From contig CANRHH010000014.1 in the NCBI GenBank assembly GCA_947630375.1, positions 1 through 56,890 of the forward strand: 56,890 nucleotides of DNA. The letters run 5' to 3'. This DNA comes from an uncultured Oscillospiraceae bacterium. Lineage in GTDB: Bacteria; Bacillota; Clostridia; Oscillospirales; Oscillospiraceae. Below the pieces are notes generated by a model, which was not told the DNA's origin, did not search any database, and worked only from the letters and a program-made list of their open reading frames with translations. The position numbers were made by a program, and so were the translations under genes. This document shows, piece by piece, positions 1-8,726 of this stretch (positions are counted from its first letter, which is position 1; each line of letters opens with the position of its first letter).

Positions 1-286
1 CGCCGCTCTCGCCGGTGAAGGAGGGGTCGAAGGCCAGGGTGAGGAAGCCCCGCTCCGCCATGGTCTGGGCGTAGAGCCCCGCCGCCTGCTCCTTCACCGC
101 GCCGAAGGGACCGCACACGGCCAGCGCCGCCAACTTCCCGGTAGCGCCTTTGGGCGTGTACAGGTCCGCCGCTAAGGTGATCCCATAGCGGTTGGGGAAG
201 CTCACCTTCCGGTGCTCCACCTTTTCGCTTTTCGGAAAAGTCTTGTCCCAGGTCTGCTTCAGGGTGCGTTCCAAGTTTTCAGCCAT
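1..286 (-). CDS. Alpha/beta hydrolase family protein, N-terminal part (cut by window start)
   Basis: The minus-strand frame opens with ATG at 286 and is still open at base 1, so only about 95 residues are visible. The translation begins MAENLERTLKQTWDKTFPKS. It then runs through a strand-turn-strand pattern (RYGITLAADLYTP, LAALAVCGPFGAVKEQ, ERGFLTLAFDPSFTGES) typical of the N-terminal half of dienelactone hydrolase/YcjY-like alpha/beta hydrolases. The nucleophile elbow lies beyond the window, so activity and substrate cannot be judged. The start overlaps the stop of the upstream 73-residue gene by 8 bases (ATGGCTGA), so the two are translationally coupled. The pair is divergent from a LysR regulator, its probable controller. 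The family call is by recognition of sequence style. Confidence 0.7.
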   Translation of the reverse strand, partial: MAENLERTLKQTWDKTFPKSEKVEHRKVSFPNRYGITLAADLYTPKGATGKLAALAVCGPFGAVKEQAAGLYAQTMAERGFLTLAFDPSFTGESG

Positions 287-500
287 TTTGTTTCTCCATC
301 CTTTCAAGTTCGTACAGCAGAAAATCGAGCCGGTCCACTTTCTCCTGGCTTTCGTGCAGCGCGTCCATCAGCTCACAGCGAACGCGGCGCAGCCTCTGTT
401 TCACGGCCCCGGTGTCTCCGCTGGCATAGAGGCGGCAGATCTCCGAAGCGCACGCCGGGCCGCAGCCCACATCCCGCAATCCCGCGGCGAGCTCCTCCAT
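279..500 (-). CDS. Small conserved-type protein, function unknown
   Basis: A 73-residue soluble protein starting at ATG 500, with GGGAGG about 8 bases upstream. It begins MEELAAGLRDVGCGPACASE and ends in an amphipathic helix (LMDALHESQEKVDRLDFLLYELERM). The all-helical, charged composition suggests a small helical bundle or a partner-binding protein. I have a general memory of similar 70-80 residue proteins beside flavodoxin or hydrolase genes in gut Clostridia, but I do not know a function. It is co-transcribed with the hydrolase at 286, whose start lies inside its last codons. There are no membrane segments or signal peptide. Confidence 0.7.
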   Translation of the reverse strand: MEELAAGLRDVGCGPACASEICRLYASGDTGAVKQRLRRVRCELMDALHESQEKVDRLDFLLYELERMEKQNG

Positions 501-538
501 CTGACCGCCTCCCTTCCGTTTGACTGTATGATACGCCC

Positions 539-586
539 TTGACGGCCGGCGCGCTAATTGTTATAATTTATATCGTATTATTCGAT
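539..586 (+). promoter_or_regulatory. LysR gene promoter with candidate LysR box
   Basis: TTGACG at 539-544 and TATAAT at 562-567 are separated by 17 bases and point to the LysR gene at 615. Just downstream, ATCG (572-575) and CGAT (583-586) form a small dyad that satisfies the T-N11-A rule for LysR-type boxes (T573, A585). Binding at this position would fit both autoregulation and control of the divergent hydrolase pair. This is sequence inspection only. Confidence 0.6.
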
Positions 587-614
587 TTTAGAATATCACA
601 GAGGAGGGAGCTCC

Positions 615-1496
615 ATGGAGATACGGACGCTGCGCCATTTTCTCGCCGTGGCCCGGGAGGAGAACATGACCCGGGCAGCGGAAGTGCTGCACATCTCCCA
701 GCCGGCACTGTCCAAGCAGATCCAGGCGCTGGAGGAGGAGCTGGGGAAAAAGCTGTTCATCCGGCACAGCTTCAGCATCGAGCTCACCGAGGAGGGGCGG
801 CTGCTGCGCAAGCGGGCGGAGGACCTGGTGTCCATGGCGGACAAGATCGTGGGGGAATTTGTGGCGCTGGACGACGTGACCGGCGGAGATGTCTACCTGG
901 GCCTGGCGGAATCTTACCAGATCCGCTCCCTCGCCCGGGAGATCAAGAACTTCAAAGAGACTTATCCCGGCCTGCGCTACCATATTACCAGCGGGGATAC
1001 GGAGCAGGTCACGGAGAAGCTGGACAAGGGCATTCTGGATTTCGCGGTGCTGGTGGAGGAGCCGGACCCGGGGAAATACCGTTCTCTCTGCTTCCCGGAG
1101 GCGGACATATGGGGGCTGGTGATGCCCCGGGACTGCCCCCTTGCGGAGAAGGAGACCATCTGCGTGGACGACCTTGTGGGCCTGCCGCTGTTCTGCTCGG
1201 AGCAGAGCTGGAAAAAGGACCTCCCCCGCTGGTGCGGGGAGCGGATGGACGAACTGCGCCTGGAGGGCTCCTTCCGCCTGTCTTACAACGCCTCCCTTTT
1301 CGTCCGGGAGGGCCTGGGCTATCTCCTCACCTTTGACCGGCTCATCGACACCGGCCCCGGCAGCGCTTTGGCGTTCCGGCCCCTTTCGCCCCGGCTGGAG
1401 ACGAAGATGTTTCTCGTATGGCGGAAATATCAGGTCTTTTCACCGATCGCGGAGCGGCTGCTGGAGAAGCTCAAGGTAGCGTTCGGCAGCGCTTGA
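615..1496 (+). CDS. LysR family transcriptional regulator
   Basis: This 293-residue protein has the usual LysR length and layout. The N-terminal winged helix-turn-helix (residues 1-60) contains FLAVAREENMTRAAEVLHIS followed by QPALSKQIQALEEELG. It is followed by a linker helix and a type-2 periplasmic-binding-like effector domain (about 90-290). The start at ATG 615 has GAGGAGGG just upstream. LysR proteins bind a T-N11-A site between divergent genes and respond to a small molecule. Here the likely target is the hydrolase pair transcribed the other way from 500. The effector is not deducible, and no residue in the helix-turn-helix looks damaged. Confidence 0.93.
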   Translation: MEIRTLRHFLAVAREENMTRAAEVLHISQPALSKQIQALEEELGKKLFIRHSFSIELTEEGRLLRKRAEDLVSMADKIVGEFVALDDVTGGDVYLGLAESYQIRSLAREIKNFKETYPGLRYHITSGDTEQVTEKLDKGILDFAVLVEEPDPGKYRSLCFPEADIWGLVMPRDCPLAEKETICVDDLVGLPLFCSEQSWKKDLPRWCGERMDELRLEGSFRLSYNASLFVREGLGYLLTFDRLIDTGPGSALAFRPLSPRLETKMFLVWRKYQVFSPIAERLLEKLKVAFGSA

Positions 1497-1541
1497 GAGC
1501 GCCATCCGGGGATTTCAGCGCTTTTTCCGCAACCGGTGGGA

Positions 1542-1596
1542 TCTGTCATGCATTTTGACAGATATACGTTGATTTTTCAGTTTTTTGTGTTAAAAT
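1542..1596 (+). promoter_or_regulatory. Promoter and inverted repeat upstream of hybrid kinase gene
   Basis: A 7-base inverted repeat, TCTGTCA (1542-1548) and TGACAGA (1556-1562), lies just upstream of a promoter. The promoter has TTGATT at 1569-1574, a 16-base spacer, and TAAAAT at 1591-1596 preceded by TGT (extended -10). The predicted transcript starts near 1603. This excludes the ATG at 1600 and favours the start at 1636. The repeat is a candidate activator site. Confidence 0.6.
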
Positions 1597-1635
1597 AAAA
1601 TGAACGGAAGGAAAGATGACGGGAGGCGCGATTTT

Positions 1636-4584
1636 ATGAAAAAACAGTTTCGAAAAATACTGTTCCTGCTCTTCATATGCATCGTGCTTGCCGCTATCGT
1701 TTTGATCGGCTCGATCTATTCGCAATATATTTCCCAGCGGATCTATGAGGACAGCACCCGGTCTTTGGATGAGATCTACAGCCAGGTGAACCGCTCCTTC
1801 GGCGCTTTTGTGGAGCGCAACTGGGGCCTGTTGGAGAGCTGGGAAGAGGCCCGGGTCTTAGAAGAAGAGGCCCAGGATCTGCGGGCTTTTGTGGACCAGG
1901 AGCAGGCTTACTGGGGCTTTTCCGATTTCTATTTCCTCTCCGGGAAGGGGGAAAGCCTGTCCATCGGCGGGGTCAAGGCCGCGCTGGACCTGGGCACCGC
2001 TCTGGATACCCTGGCAGGGCAGCGGGAGCCTGTCATGGCCGGGACGGTCCTCTCCTCCGGTGAAGAGGTGACTCTGTTCGCCGTGCCGGTGAGCCCCCGG
2101 ACCGTGCAGGGTTTCTCTTATGACGCCATCGCCGTCGCCTACACCAACACAGCCCTGGCCAGTTCCCTGAATGTGGAAGCCTTCTCCGGAAAGGCCCGGT
2201 GCTTCGTGATCCACAACGACGGGCGGGTGCTCCTGTCCACCCAGGCTGGCGGAAACGTATTTGACAATTACCTGATGTATCTGCGGGCCGTCTCGGATCT
2301 GGGAGAGGAGGAGCTGGCGGCGCTGGCCCAGGACTGGGCGGCCGGCCGGCAGGGCCTGGTTCGGTGCGGGATCGGCGGGGTCAGCTATGTGATCCTCTAT
2401 CAAAACGTAGGCTATCAGGATTACATCATGCTCAGCGCCGTGCCGCAAAGCGCCATCAGCGCGGGCTTTTTATCCGTGCAGAAGTCTACCACCAACGTGC
2501 TGCTGGCGATCTTCCTGCTGGTGGGGGCTGTGATCGTGGTTATGCTGCTTCTGCGCAGCAACCAGCTGTACCGGCGAAACCGCATGGAGCTCCAATACCA
2601 GGAGCGGCTGTTTGATGTGCTGTCCAACAGCGTGGACGACATTTTTATTACCCTCAACGCCGCCGACCAGCAGGTAGACTATATCAGCCCCAACATGGAG
2701 CGGCTCCTTGGCATCCCCGTGGAGGAGGCCCGGAAGGATATCCGGGTCATGGAAAAATGCACCGTCAACGAGGATGTGGTGATCCCCCGGGGCGTGTTGG
2801 AGTCCATCCCCCTCAACGGCAGCCGGCACTGGGAGTATGAATATATGCACCAGCACACCGGGGAGCGCCGCTGGTACCGGATGACCGTGTACCATATGAG
2901 TATCCAGGAGATGCGCAAATACGTCATTGTTCTCAGCGACCGGACCATGGAGCAGCAGATGAATCAGCAGCTCCAGCAGGCCCTGAACGACGCGCAGAGC
3001 GCCAACACGGCCAAGAGCAACTTCCTGTCCAACATGTCCCACGATATCCGCACGCCTATGAACGCCATTGTGGGCTTCTCGGTGCTGTTGGAAAAGAACG
3101 CGGACCAGCCCGATAAGGTCCGGGAATATACCCGGAAGATCACCGCCTCCAGCCAGCACCTGCTGAGCCTGATCAACGACGTGCTGGACATGAGCAAGAT
3201 CGAAAGCGGCAAGACCTCCCTGAATGTGGACCGGTTCAGCCTGCCGGAAATGCTGGAGGAGCTGAGCATCATCGTGCTGCCCCAGGCCCGGGCCAAGCAG
3301 CAGGACTTCAGCATCCACGTCCAGGGCGCGCCTCCGGAGCATATCATGGGGGACAAACTGCGGCTCAACCAGATCCTGCTGAACCTTTTGTCCAACGCGG
3401 TGAAATACACCCCCGAAGGCGGAAAGATCGAGTTCTCCGTGTGCCCCATCCCCGGCGCGGGGCAGCAGTATTCCCGGCTGCGGTTCACGGTGAAGGACAA
3501 CGGCATCGGCATGAGTGAGGACTTTCAGGCCGCCGTTTTCGACCCCTTCAGCCGGGAGATCAACTCCGTCACCAACAAGATTCAGGGCACCGGCCTGGGG
3601 ATGGCCATCACCAAGAATCTGGTGGACCTGATGGGCGGCATCATCCAGGTGGAGAGCGCCCCCGGCCAGGGGAGCACCTTCACGGTGGAGCTCTCCTTCC
3701 TGCTGCCGGAGCAGGAGGAAAACGTCTCCTGGTACCGGAGCAAAATCACCCGGATGCTGGTGGCCGACGACGAGGAGGACATCTGCCTGAGTATCCGGGA
3801 GCTGATGCGGGATTCCGGGGTGGATGTGGCCTGTGTGCCCGACGGGGCCGCCGCGGTGGACATGGCCGTCACCGCCTGGCAGCGGGGCGAGGGCTTCCAT
3901 GTGATCCTGCTGGACTGGAAAATGCCCCGGATGGACGGCGTGGAGGCCGCCCGGCGCATCCGGGCCCGGATCGGCGAACAGGTGCCCATTTTGGTGCTGA
4001 CCTCTTACGACTGGTCAGACATTGAGGAAGAGGCCCGGCAGGCGGGGATCGACGCCTTCATGCCCAAGCCCTTCTTTGTCTCCACATTTTGGGAGACCAT
4101 CCGTCCCCTGTTCCCGGAGGAGCAGGTCAGCCGGCAGCCCGCCGCTCCGGCAAAGCTGGCCGGGGTTCTGGCGGGCAGGCGGTTCCTGGCCGCAGAGGAC
4201 AACGAGCTCAATGCGGAGATCCTGACGGAAATGCTGGAGATGGAGGGCGCTTCCTGCCAGGTGGCGGTCAACGGCCAGCAGGTGCTGGAGCAGTTCCGCA
4301 GCGCGGAGCCCGGCACCTATGACATGATCCTGATGGATGTACAGATGCCCGTGATGAACGGATACGAGGCCACCCGCGCTATCCGCGCCTGCGGCCATCC
4401 CCAGGCGACCACGATCCCCATCGTGGCCATGACCGCCAACGCCTTTGCCGAGGATGTGCGCAACGCCCTGGACGCCGGCATGGACGGGCACCTGAGCAAG
4501 CCGATCAATATGGACGCGGTGCGGGAGCTGGTTGGAAAGCTCCTGGGCAGCGGGTCCGCGGGAGGTGACAGAGAGAATACATGA
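1636..4584 (+). CDS. Membrane hybrid sensor histidine kinase with two receiver domains
   Basis: 982 residues. I chose ATG 1636 (GGGAGG at 1621-1626) over the upstream ATG 1600, which has no binding site and precedes the predicted transcript start. Order: TM1 (about 5-30), an extracellular Cache-like sensor region (about 30-275), TM2 (about 285-310), a PAS-like region (about 325-440), HisKA with phospho-His H469 in MSHDIRTPMN, an HATPase domain with NAVKYTPEGG, DNGIGM and GTGLGMAI, and two receivers. Phospho-acceptor Asp is D760 (ILLDWKMP) in the first and D901 (ILMDVQMP) in the second. There is no Hpt domain, so phosphate must leave through a separate Hpt protein; one is encoded at 5994-6356. 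Its stop overlaps the start of the solute-binding lipoprotein gene, which suggests ligand-binding partners. Confidence 0.93.
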   Translation: MKKQFRKILFLLFICIVLAAIVLIGSIYSQYISQRIYEDSTRSLDEIYSQVNRSFGAFVERNWGLLESWEEARVLEEEAQDLRAFVDQEQAYWGFSDFYFLSGKGESLSIGGVKAALDLGTALDTLAGQREPVMAGTVLSSGEEVTLFAVPVSPRTVQGFSYDAIAVAYTNTALASSLNVEAFSGKARCFVIHNDGRVLLSTQAGGNVFDNYLMYLRAVSDLGEEELAALAQDWAAGRQGLVRCGIGGVSYVILYQNVGYQDYIMLSAVPQSAISAGFLSVQKSTTNVLLAIFLLVGAVIVVMLLLRSNQLYRRNRMELQYQERLFDVLSNSVDDIFITLNAADQQVDYISPNMERLLGIPVEEARKDIRVMEKCTVNEDVVIPRGVLESIPLNGSRHWEYEYMHQHTGERRWYRMTVYHMSIQEMRKYVIVLSDRTMEQQMNQQLQQALNDAQSANTAKSNFLSNMSHDIRTPMNAIVGFSVLLEKNADQPDKVREYTRKITASSQHLLSLINDVLDMSKIESGKTSLNVDRFSLPEMLEELSIIVLPQARAKQQDFSIHVQGAPPEHIMGDKLRLNQILLNLLSNAVKYTPEGGKIEFSVCPIPGAGQQYSRLRFTVKDNGIGMSEDFQAAVFDPFSREINSVTNKIQGTGLGMAITKNLVDLMGGIIQVESAPGQGSTFTVELSFLLPEQEENVSWYRSKITRMLVADDEEDICLSIRELMRDSGVDVACVPDGAAAVDMAVTAWQRGEGFHVILLDWKMPRMDGVEAARRIRARIGEQVPILVLTSYDWSDIEEEARQAGIDAFMPKPFFVSTFWETIRPLFPEEQVSRQPAAPAKLAGVLAGRRFLAAEDNELNAEILTEMLEMEGASCQVAVNGQQVLEQFRSAEPGTYDMILMDVQMPVMNGYEATRAIRACGHPQATTIPIVAMTANAFAEDVRNALDAGMDGHLSKPINMDAVRELVGKLLGSGSAGGDRENT

Positions 4585-5861
4585 AGCGGCTGTACCTGTA
4601 TCTATGCCTGTTTCTGGCCGCGGCGCTGCTTTTGACCGGCTGCGGCGGTCCGGACTCTTCCGACGGCGTCACCCTGACCATTCTGGGCAAGGAGAGTGAC
4701 CTGGGCAAGCCCTATTTGACCCGCCTTTTTCAGCTCTACCAGGATACCACCGGCAACCACCTCCAGCTCATCTCCTACAAGGACGCGGACTTTGAGACGC
4801 AGGCCGCCCGGGACGTGGCGGAGGGCCGTGCTCCGGACATCCTGCTGCATTTTCACAACGCGGACCTGAACCGCTACCAGGTGGACGCGGATTTCTGCTA
4901 TCTGGAAGAGCAGGCCTGGGTATCTGACCTGACGGACAGCGCCCGCGCCTACTGTACCGACAGTTCCGGGCATCTGCTGGGCCTCCCCTTCTGGGAGAGC
5001 TCCGTGTCCGGGTGCTACTATAACAAGACCTTGCTCAGCCAGCTGGGTCTGAAGGCCGCCGGTACCCAGGCGGAGTTCGATACGCTCTGCCAGGTCCTCT
5101 CGGAGATCGGCTATACCCCCATCTGCTGGCCGGCTGACGGCTGCACCTGGATGCCCCAGTTTGCCCTGGACCCTGTGTTTGCAGACGATCCGGACCTTCT
5201 GGACCGGCTGAACCGGGGCGAGATCGGCTATGGGGACATCCCTGCCGTGGCGGACATGGTCCAGTGGGTGAAGACTGCGAAAGAAAACGGCTGGTTCGGC
5301 AACAGTTACGGCTCCACCGGCTGGTCCAACATTGCTCCCCTTCTCAGCTCCGGCCAGGCGGTGATGGCCTTCATCTGGGACACCTGGTTTTACACGGATT
5401 TCACCGCCGACGGGCCCTACACCATGGACGATTTCGCGCTGATGCCCGTTTTTATGGGCACCGCGGAGGAGGGCACCTACGAGGGCGGCAACCTGAATAT
5501 GATGATGGTGTGCAAATCCGGCTCCCACGTGCAGGAGGCTCTGGATTTTCTGGCCTTCTGCGCCACGCCGGAGAACTACAACGCGGCCTTTGACGGCATC
5601 TCCACCGTGAGCTGCTTCCGGGGCCAGACCACCAACATTCAATCCCCCATGGTCACCGACGCCTACAGCTCTGTCGCGGCCCATGAGCGGGTCTCCACCG
5701 CTGCCTCTAAGATCATAGGCTACAATGCCGAGGACGTGATGGCCGCTCTGAACGCCATGCTTCGGGGCGAGACGGATGTGGCCGGGTGCGTCAAACAGCT
5801 GGACGATTACCGGCTGGAGGAGATCGCCCTGCAGGGCACCGTCGCTGGCCCCGCCGGGTGA
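4581..5861 (+). CDS. Extracellular solute-binding lipoprotein (family 1)
   Basis: 426 residues with a lipoprotein signal ending in LLLTGC (Cys21), so it should be lipid-anchored on the outer face of the membrane. The mature part has the two-lobed family-1 binding fold: LTILGKESD near the start, RAPDILLHFHNADL, GLPFWESSVSGCYYNKTLL, and the QAVMAFIWDTW and EGGNLNMMMVCKSGS segments. It starts at ATG 4581 inside the stop of the hybrid kinase (ATGA overlap), with GGAGGTGA upstream. No ABC permease or ATPase gene is nearby. The natural reading is a sensory co-receptor for the kinase rather than a transporter part; that is inference. The ligand is unknown, though family-1 proteins usually bind sugars. 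Confidence 0.88.
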   Translation: MKRLYLYLCLFLAAALLLTGCGGPDSSDGVTLTILGKESDLGKPYLTRLFQLYQDTTGNHLQLISYKDADFETQAARDVAEGRAPDILLHFHNADLNRYQVDADFCYLEEQAWVSDLTDSARAYCTDSSGHLLGLPFWESSVSGCYYNKTLLSQLGLKAAGTQAEFDTLCQVLSEIGYTPICWPADGCTWMPQFALDPVFADDPDLLDRLNRGEIGYGDIPAVADMVQWVKTAKENGWFGNSYGSTGWSNIAPLLSSGQAVMAFIWDTWFYTDFTADGPYTMDDFALMPVFMGTAEEGTYEGGNLNMMMVCKSGSHVQEALDFLAFCATPENYNAAFDGISTVSCFRGQTTNIQSPMVTDAYSSVAAHERVSTAASKIIGYNAEDVMAALNAMLRGETDVAGCVKQLDDYRLEEIALQGTVAGPAG

Positions 5862-5895
5862 CAAGGTCCAACTTTTCCCGATATTCGGTATATAG

Positions 5896-5936
5896 CTAAG
5901 ACGACCCATCCGGCTTCGCCGGAGGGGTCGTCTTAG
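5896..5936 (+). terminator. Strong hairpin after the kinase/lipoprotein operon
   Basis: CTAAGACGACC (5896-5906) pairs with GGTCGTCTTAG (5926-5936) around a GC-rich inner stem. It lies 34 bases after the lipoprotein stop. There is no long T-run, so it may be a terminator or an mRNA-stabilising hairpin. Confidence 0.65.
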
Positions 5937-5946
5937 CCTGCATTTG

Positions 5947-5985
5947 AAGCAAAATCCCTCCGTCATTGCCGGAGGGATTTTGCTT
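5947..5985 (-). terminator. Second hairpin between convergent operons
   Basis: AAGCAAAATCCCTCCG (from 5947) and its exact complement ending at 5985 form a 16-bp stem with a short loop. It sits just beyond the stop of the minus-strand Hpt gene. A-rich and T-rich ends on both sides make it a plausible bidirectional terminator. Confidence 0.75.
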
Positions 5986-5993
5986 GGACTGCC

Positions 5994-6356
5994 TTACAGC
6001 CCCGCTTCCGCCTTGAACTTCTCAATGGCGGCAATGGTCTGCGCGTAATCGGCCTTCACCTGGCCCAGCAAGGCGGCAGCCGCGGCCCCGTCCTTGGCCC
6101 GCAGGGCCTCAGTGAGCTCATGGCTGGAGTTGCCAAGGCGGGTGAAGCCCAGGTTCTGGCAAACGCCTTTGATGGTATGGCTGGCCCGGAAAGCATCGTC
6201 CAAATTTCCGCTGTCCATGCTCTCGCACAGCAGGGCATAACTGCCGTCATCCGGGAATTTCAGCATGAATTTCTGGATCAGCCGTTCACTGCGCAGCCGC
6301 CCCAGGACCTCCTCAAAGTCGGCGTCCATGGCCTGGTAACATTCCTGTATGGTCAT
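5994..6356 (-). CDS. Stand-alone histidine phosphotransfer (Hpt) protein
   Basis: A 120-residue cytoplasmic four-helix-bundle Hpt protein. The phospho-accepting histidine is H60 in RASHTIKGVCQNLG, the classical Hpt signature, followed by helix LGNSSHELTEALRAKDGAA. It starts at ATG 6356 with GGAGGG 8 bases upstream and has its own promoter. All three hybrid kinases around it end in a receiver and lack an Hpt module. This protein is therefore the obvious shared phosphate carrier between them and a final receiver, possibly the REC domain of the HD-GYP/GGDEF protein at 17783. That wiring is inference; the family call is secure. Confidence 0.92.
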   Translation of the reverse strand: MTIQECYQAMDADFEEVLGRLRSERLIQKFMLKFPDDGSYALLCESMDSGNLDDAFRASHTIKGVCQNLGFTRLGNSSHELTEALRAKDGAAAAALLGQVKADYAQTIAAIEKFKAEAGL

Positions 6357-6421
6357 AGTTTATCCCTCCACGCAAGGCTTTGATCAAGAGCCGGAGCTTC
6401 TCGATTCGAATGATTGCTCAA

Positions 6422-6450
6422 ATTATAACATATCCGGAAGATAATGACAA
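6422..6450 (-). promoter_or_regulatory. Promoter of the Hpt gene
   Basis: On the minus strand TTGTCA (6450-6445) and TATAAT (6427-6422) are spaced by 17 bases and read toward the Hpt gene. It partly overlaps the end of the next kinase's trailer. Confidence 0.6.
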
Positions 6451-6454
6451 GGGG

Positions 6455-8584
6455 TCACGCTGACATCAATGCGTCCAAAAGCTGCTCTACGTTCACGGGT
6501 TTGGCCAAAAACGCGTTCATCCCGCACTCCATGGCCCTGTTCCGGTCCTCTCCGGTGGCGTTGGCGGTGCAGGCGATGATCCGCACGGTCCCGGCGTCCG
6601 GCCTGGGCAGGGCCCGGATAGTCTGGGCGGCCTGGAACCCGTCCATCTCCGGCATCAGCAGGTCCATGAGGATGACCCCATACTCCCCCGGGGCCGATCG
6701 CTCGAACAGCTCCACCGCTTCCCTGCCGTTTTGCGCCAGGGCGGTCTGAAAGCCGTTCCCCTCCAACAGCTCCACCATGATCTCCCCATTGAGCTCGTTG
6801 TCTTCGGCAATGAGCACATGGGGAAGCCGGTGGGATACCGCGGGGCCGGCCTCCTCCGGGATATTTTCCGCCGGGGGGATCGCCTCCTCCCGGGCCCGGA
6901 AGGTGAAAACGAAGGTGCTCCCCTCGCCCTTCCGGCTGGAGAAGGTCAGGTCGCCCCCCATGAGATGGGCCAGCCGCCGGCTGATGGGCAGGCCCAGGCC
7001 GGTGCCCTGATTGCCTTTGGAGACCGTGTCCAGCTCCCTGGCAAAGGACTCAAACACGTGCTTTTGAAACTCTTCGCTCATGCCCCGGCCCGTATCCGCG
7101 ACCTCGGCCCGGGTCTCGATCTCCCCTGTGGGGAGCTTGATCTGGTTTACCCGGAAGATCACCTGTCCCCCCTCGGGGGTGAATTTCCGGGCGTTGTCCA
7201 ACAGGTTGAACAGCACCTGCTGGATCCGCACCCCGTCGCCCCGGATGCCGGGGTACGGCAGGGAGATGTCCTGCTCAAAGCTGATCTCCCGCTCGGCCAT
7301 GCCGCGGCGGGTGATGGAGGCCACGGTGTTTACCAGCAGCTCCAGATCCACCGGCCGGAGGCTCAGCGCCAGCTGGTCCCCCTGGATCTGGGACATATCC
7401 AGAATATCGTTCACCAGGGTCAGCAGATACTCCGCCGTGGCGGAGGACTGCCGCAGATATTTTCGAAGCTGCACCGGGTCGTCCAGCTTCTGGGCCATCA
7501 GATAATTGAGGCCGACCATCCCATTGAGCGGGGTGCGTATCTCGTGGCTCATGGTGGACAGGAACTGCCCCTGGGCCTTGGCCTCCGCCCGGTCCTCCAT
7601 GGACCGGAAGCGCAGGTTGATCAGCAGCACCGCCAGAGTCAGGATCACCACCGCCGAGATCCCAAAGATGGCCACAGCGAAGCGGTAGCGGTAGACAAAG
7701 TCCTTCAGGGTATAGCTGTACTGGTTTTCCAGCACCGCCTGGATGGTATAGCTGCTCACCTCGTCCTCGGACAGGGCGGCGATCGCCTTGTCTATGATGT
7801 CAATGATGGTGCGGCCCGTCTCCTGGCTGGTGCCCTCGCCCCCGTCGAAGGCCACAATGGCGGAGAAGCACAGCTGATCGTCCATATTCATCGCGGGGAT
7901 AACGTGCAGATGCTCATAGGCGGGCTTCCCCATCCAATACTCCACCACATACTGGTTCTGGATCATCAGGTCCACTTCCCCGCTGTTCACCGCGGCAAAG
8001 CAGGCTTCAATGGAGTCATAATCCACGATGGTGAAGTTGGGGTAAGTATTGGTCAGCACCTTGCGGATGGTCTGGGAGCCGGAGATGATGGCCACCGTGT
8101 ATGGGTCGCCGTAGCTGAAGTTCAGCCCCTCCCGGGCCACGATCACCTTCCGGCCGGAAAGATAGGGGTCGCTCATGAGGATCCCGCGGGCCTTCTGGTT
8201 CTCCGCGTTATACTCCACGCTGGTGACCAGGTCCAGCTGGTTCTCCTGCAAAAAGGCATAGGTGATATCCCCGGCGGGCAGCGGCACATACTCAAACTTC
8301 AATCCGCTGATGGCCTGGATCCGGTCGAAAATATACCGGGAGATCCCCGCCAGTTCCCCGTTTTCATCGCTGAATGAAACCGGGATCCGGTCCTGGGTAA
8401 AGCCCACCTTCAGCGTCTTGCCGCTGTCCACAAAGTCCTGCTCTGCCGGGGTAAGCGTCAGCTCCGCCGCCGGACCGGACGGGGTCCCCGCCGCCAGCGC
8501 GCCGGGCGTCGCCATCCCCAGCAGCGCCCCCAAGGTCAAAAGCAGGGCAAAAAACCGGCCCCATGCTCTCTTTCTCATTTCCAT
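6455..8584 (-). CDS. Hybrid sensor histidine kinase with periplasmic-binding-type sensor domain
   Basis: 709 residues. A signal sequence or N-terminal anchor (residues 5-30) is followed by an SBP_bac_3-type sensor (about 40-295) opening LKVGFTQDRIPVSFSDENGE, with ENQLDLVTSVEY and NSGEVDLMIQNQYVVEYW. Then come a TM segment (about 305-328), HisKA with H347 in MSHEIRTPLNG, HATPase motifs (DNARKFTPEGG, DTGRGMS, GTGLGLPI) and one receiver with D641 in ILMDLLMPEMDG. The sensor resembles amino-acid-type binding domains, so a small polar ligand is likely. There is no Hpt module; the separate Hpt gene lies directly downstream. ATG 8584 is used here, but ATG 8578 is better spaced from the AGAAGG element and may be the true start. 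Confidence 0.92.
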   Translation of the reverse strand: MEMRKRAWGRFFALLLTLGALLGMATPGALAAGTPSGPAAELTLTPAEQDFVDSGKTLKVGFTQDRIPVSFSDENGELAGISRYIFDRIQAISGLKFEYVPLPAGDITYAFLQENQLDLVTSVEYNAENQKARGILMSDPYLSGRKVIVAREGLNFSYGDPYTVAIISGSQTIRKVLTNTYPNFTIVDYDSIEACFAAVNSGEVDLMIQNQYVVEYWMGKPAYEHLHVIPAMNMDDQLCFSAIVAFDGGEGTSQETGRTIIDIIDKAIAALSEDEVSSYTIQAVLENQYSYTLKDFVYRYRFAVAIFGISAVVILTLAVLLINLRFRSMEDRAEAKAQGQFLSTMSHEIRTPLNGMVGLNYLMAQKLDDPVQLRKYLRQSSATAEYLLTLVNDILDMSQIQGDQLALSLRPVDLELLVNTVASITRRGMAEREISFEQDISLPYPGIRGDGVRIQQVLFNLLDNARKFTPEGGQVIFRVNQIKLPTGEIETRAEVADTGRGMSEEFQKHVFESFARELDTVSKGNQGTGLGLPISRRLAHLMGGDLTFSSRKGEGSTFVFTFRAREEAIPPAENIPEEAGPAVSHRLPHVLIAEDNELNGEIMVELLEGNGFQTALAQNGREAVELFERSAPGEYGVILMDLLMPEMDGFQAAQTIRALPRPDAGTVRIIACTANATGEDRNRAMECGMNAFLAKPVNVEQLLDALMSA

Positions 8585-8638
8585 GCCTTCTTCCGTCGAA
8601 GAAAATCAAAGGAATCCATGCCTGTTCGCTGATTTGCT

Positions 8639-8667
8639 ATTATACACCGGTTTTTCCCGTTTGTCAC
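8639..8667 (-). promoter_or_regulatory. Promoter of the SBP-type hybrid kinase gene
   Basis: On the minus strand GTGACA (8667-8662), a 17-base spacer and TATAAT (8644-8639) lie about 55 bases before the start codon. Confidence 0.55.
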
Positions 8668-8726
8668 GGGGAAACCCGGCCCTTGGCCGCCATATTTTTC
8701 CGGAACCCCGTCCTGTCCGTAAAGCC

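Noticed and set aside
2470-3900. Open frame antisense to the first hybrid kinase
   Set aside because: His/Gly/Val-rich translation with no domain. The kinase on the plus strand has complete motifs.
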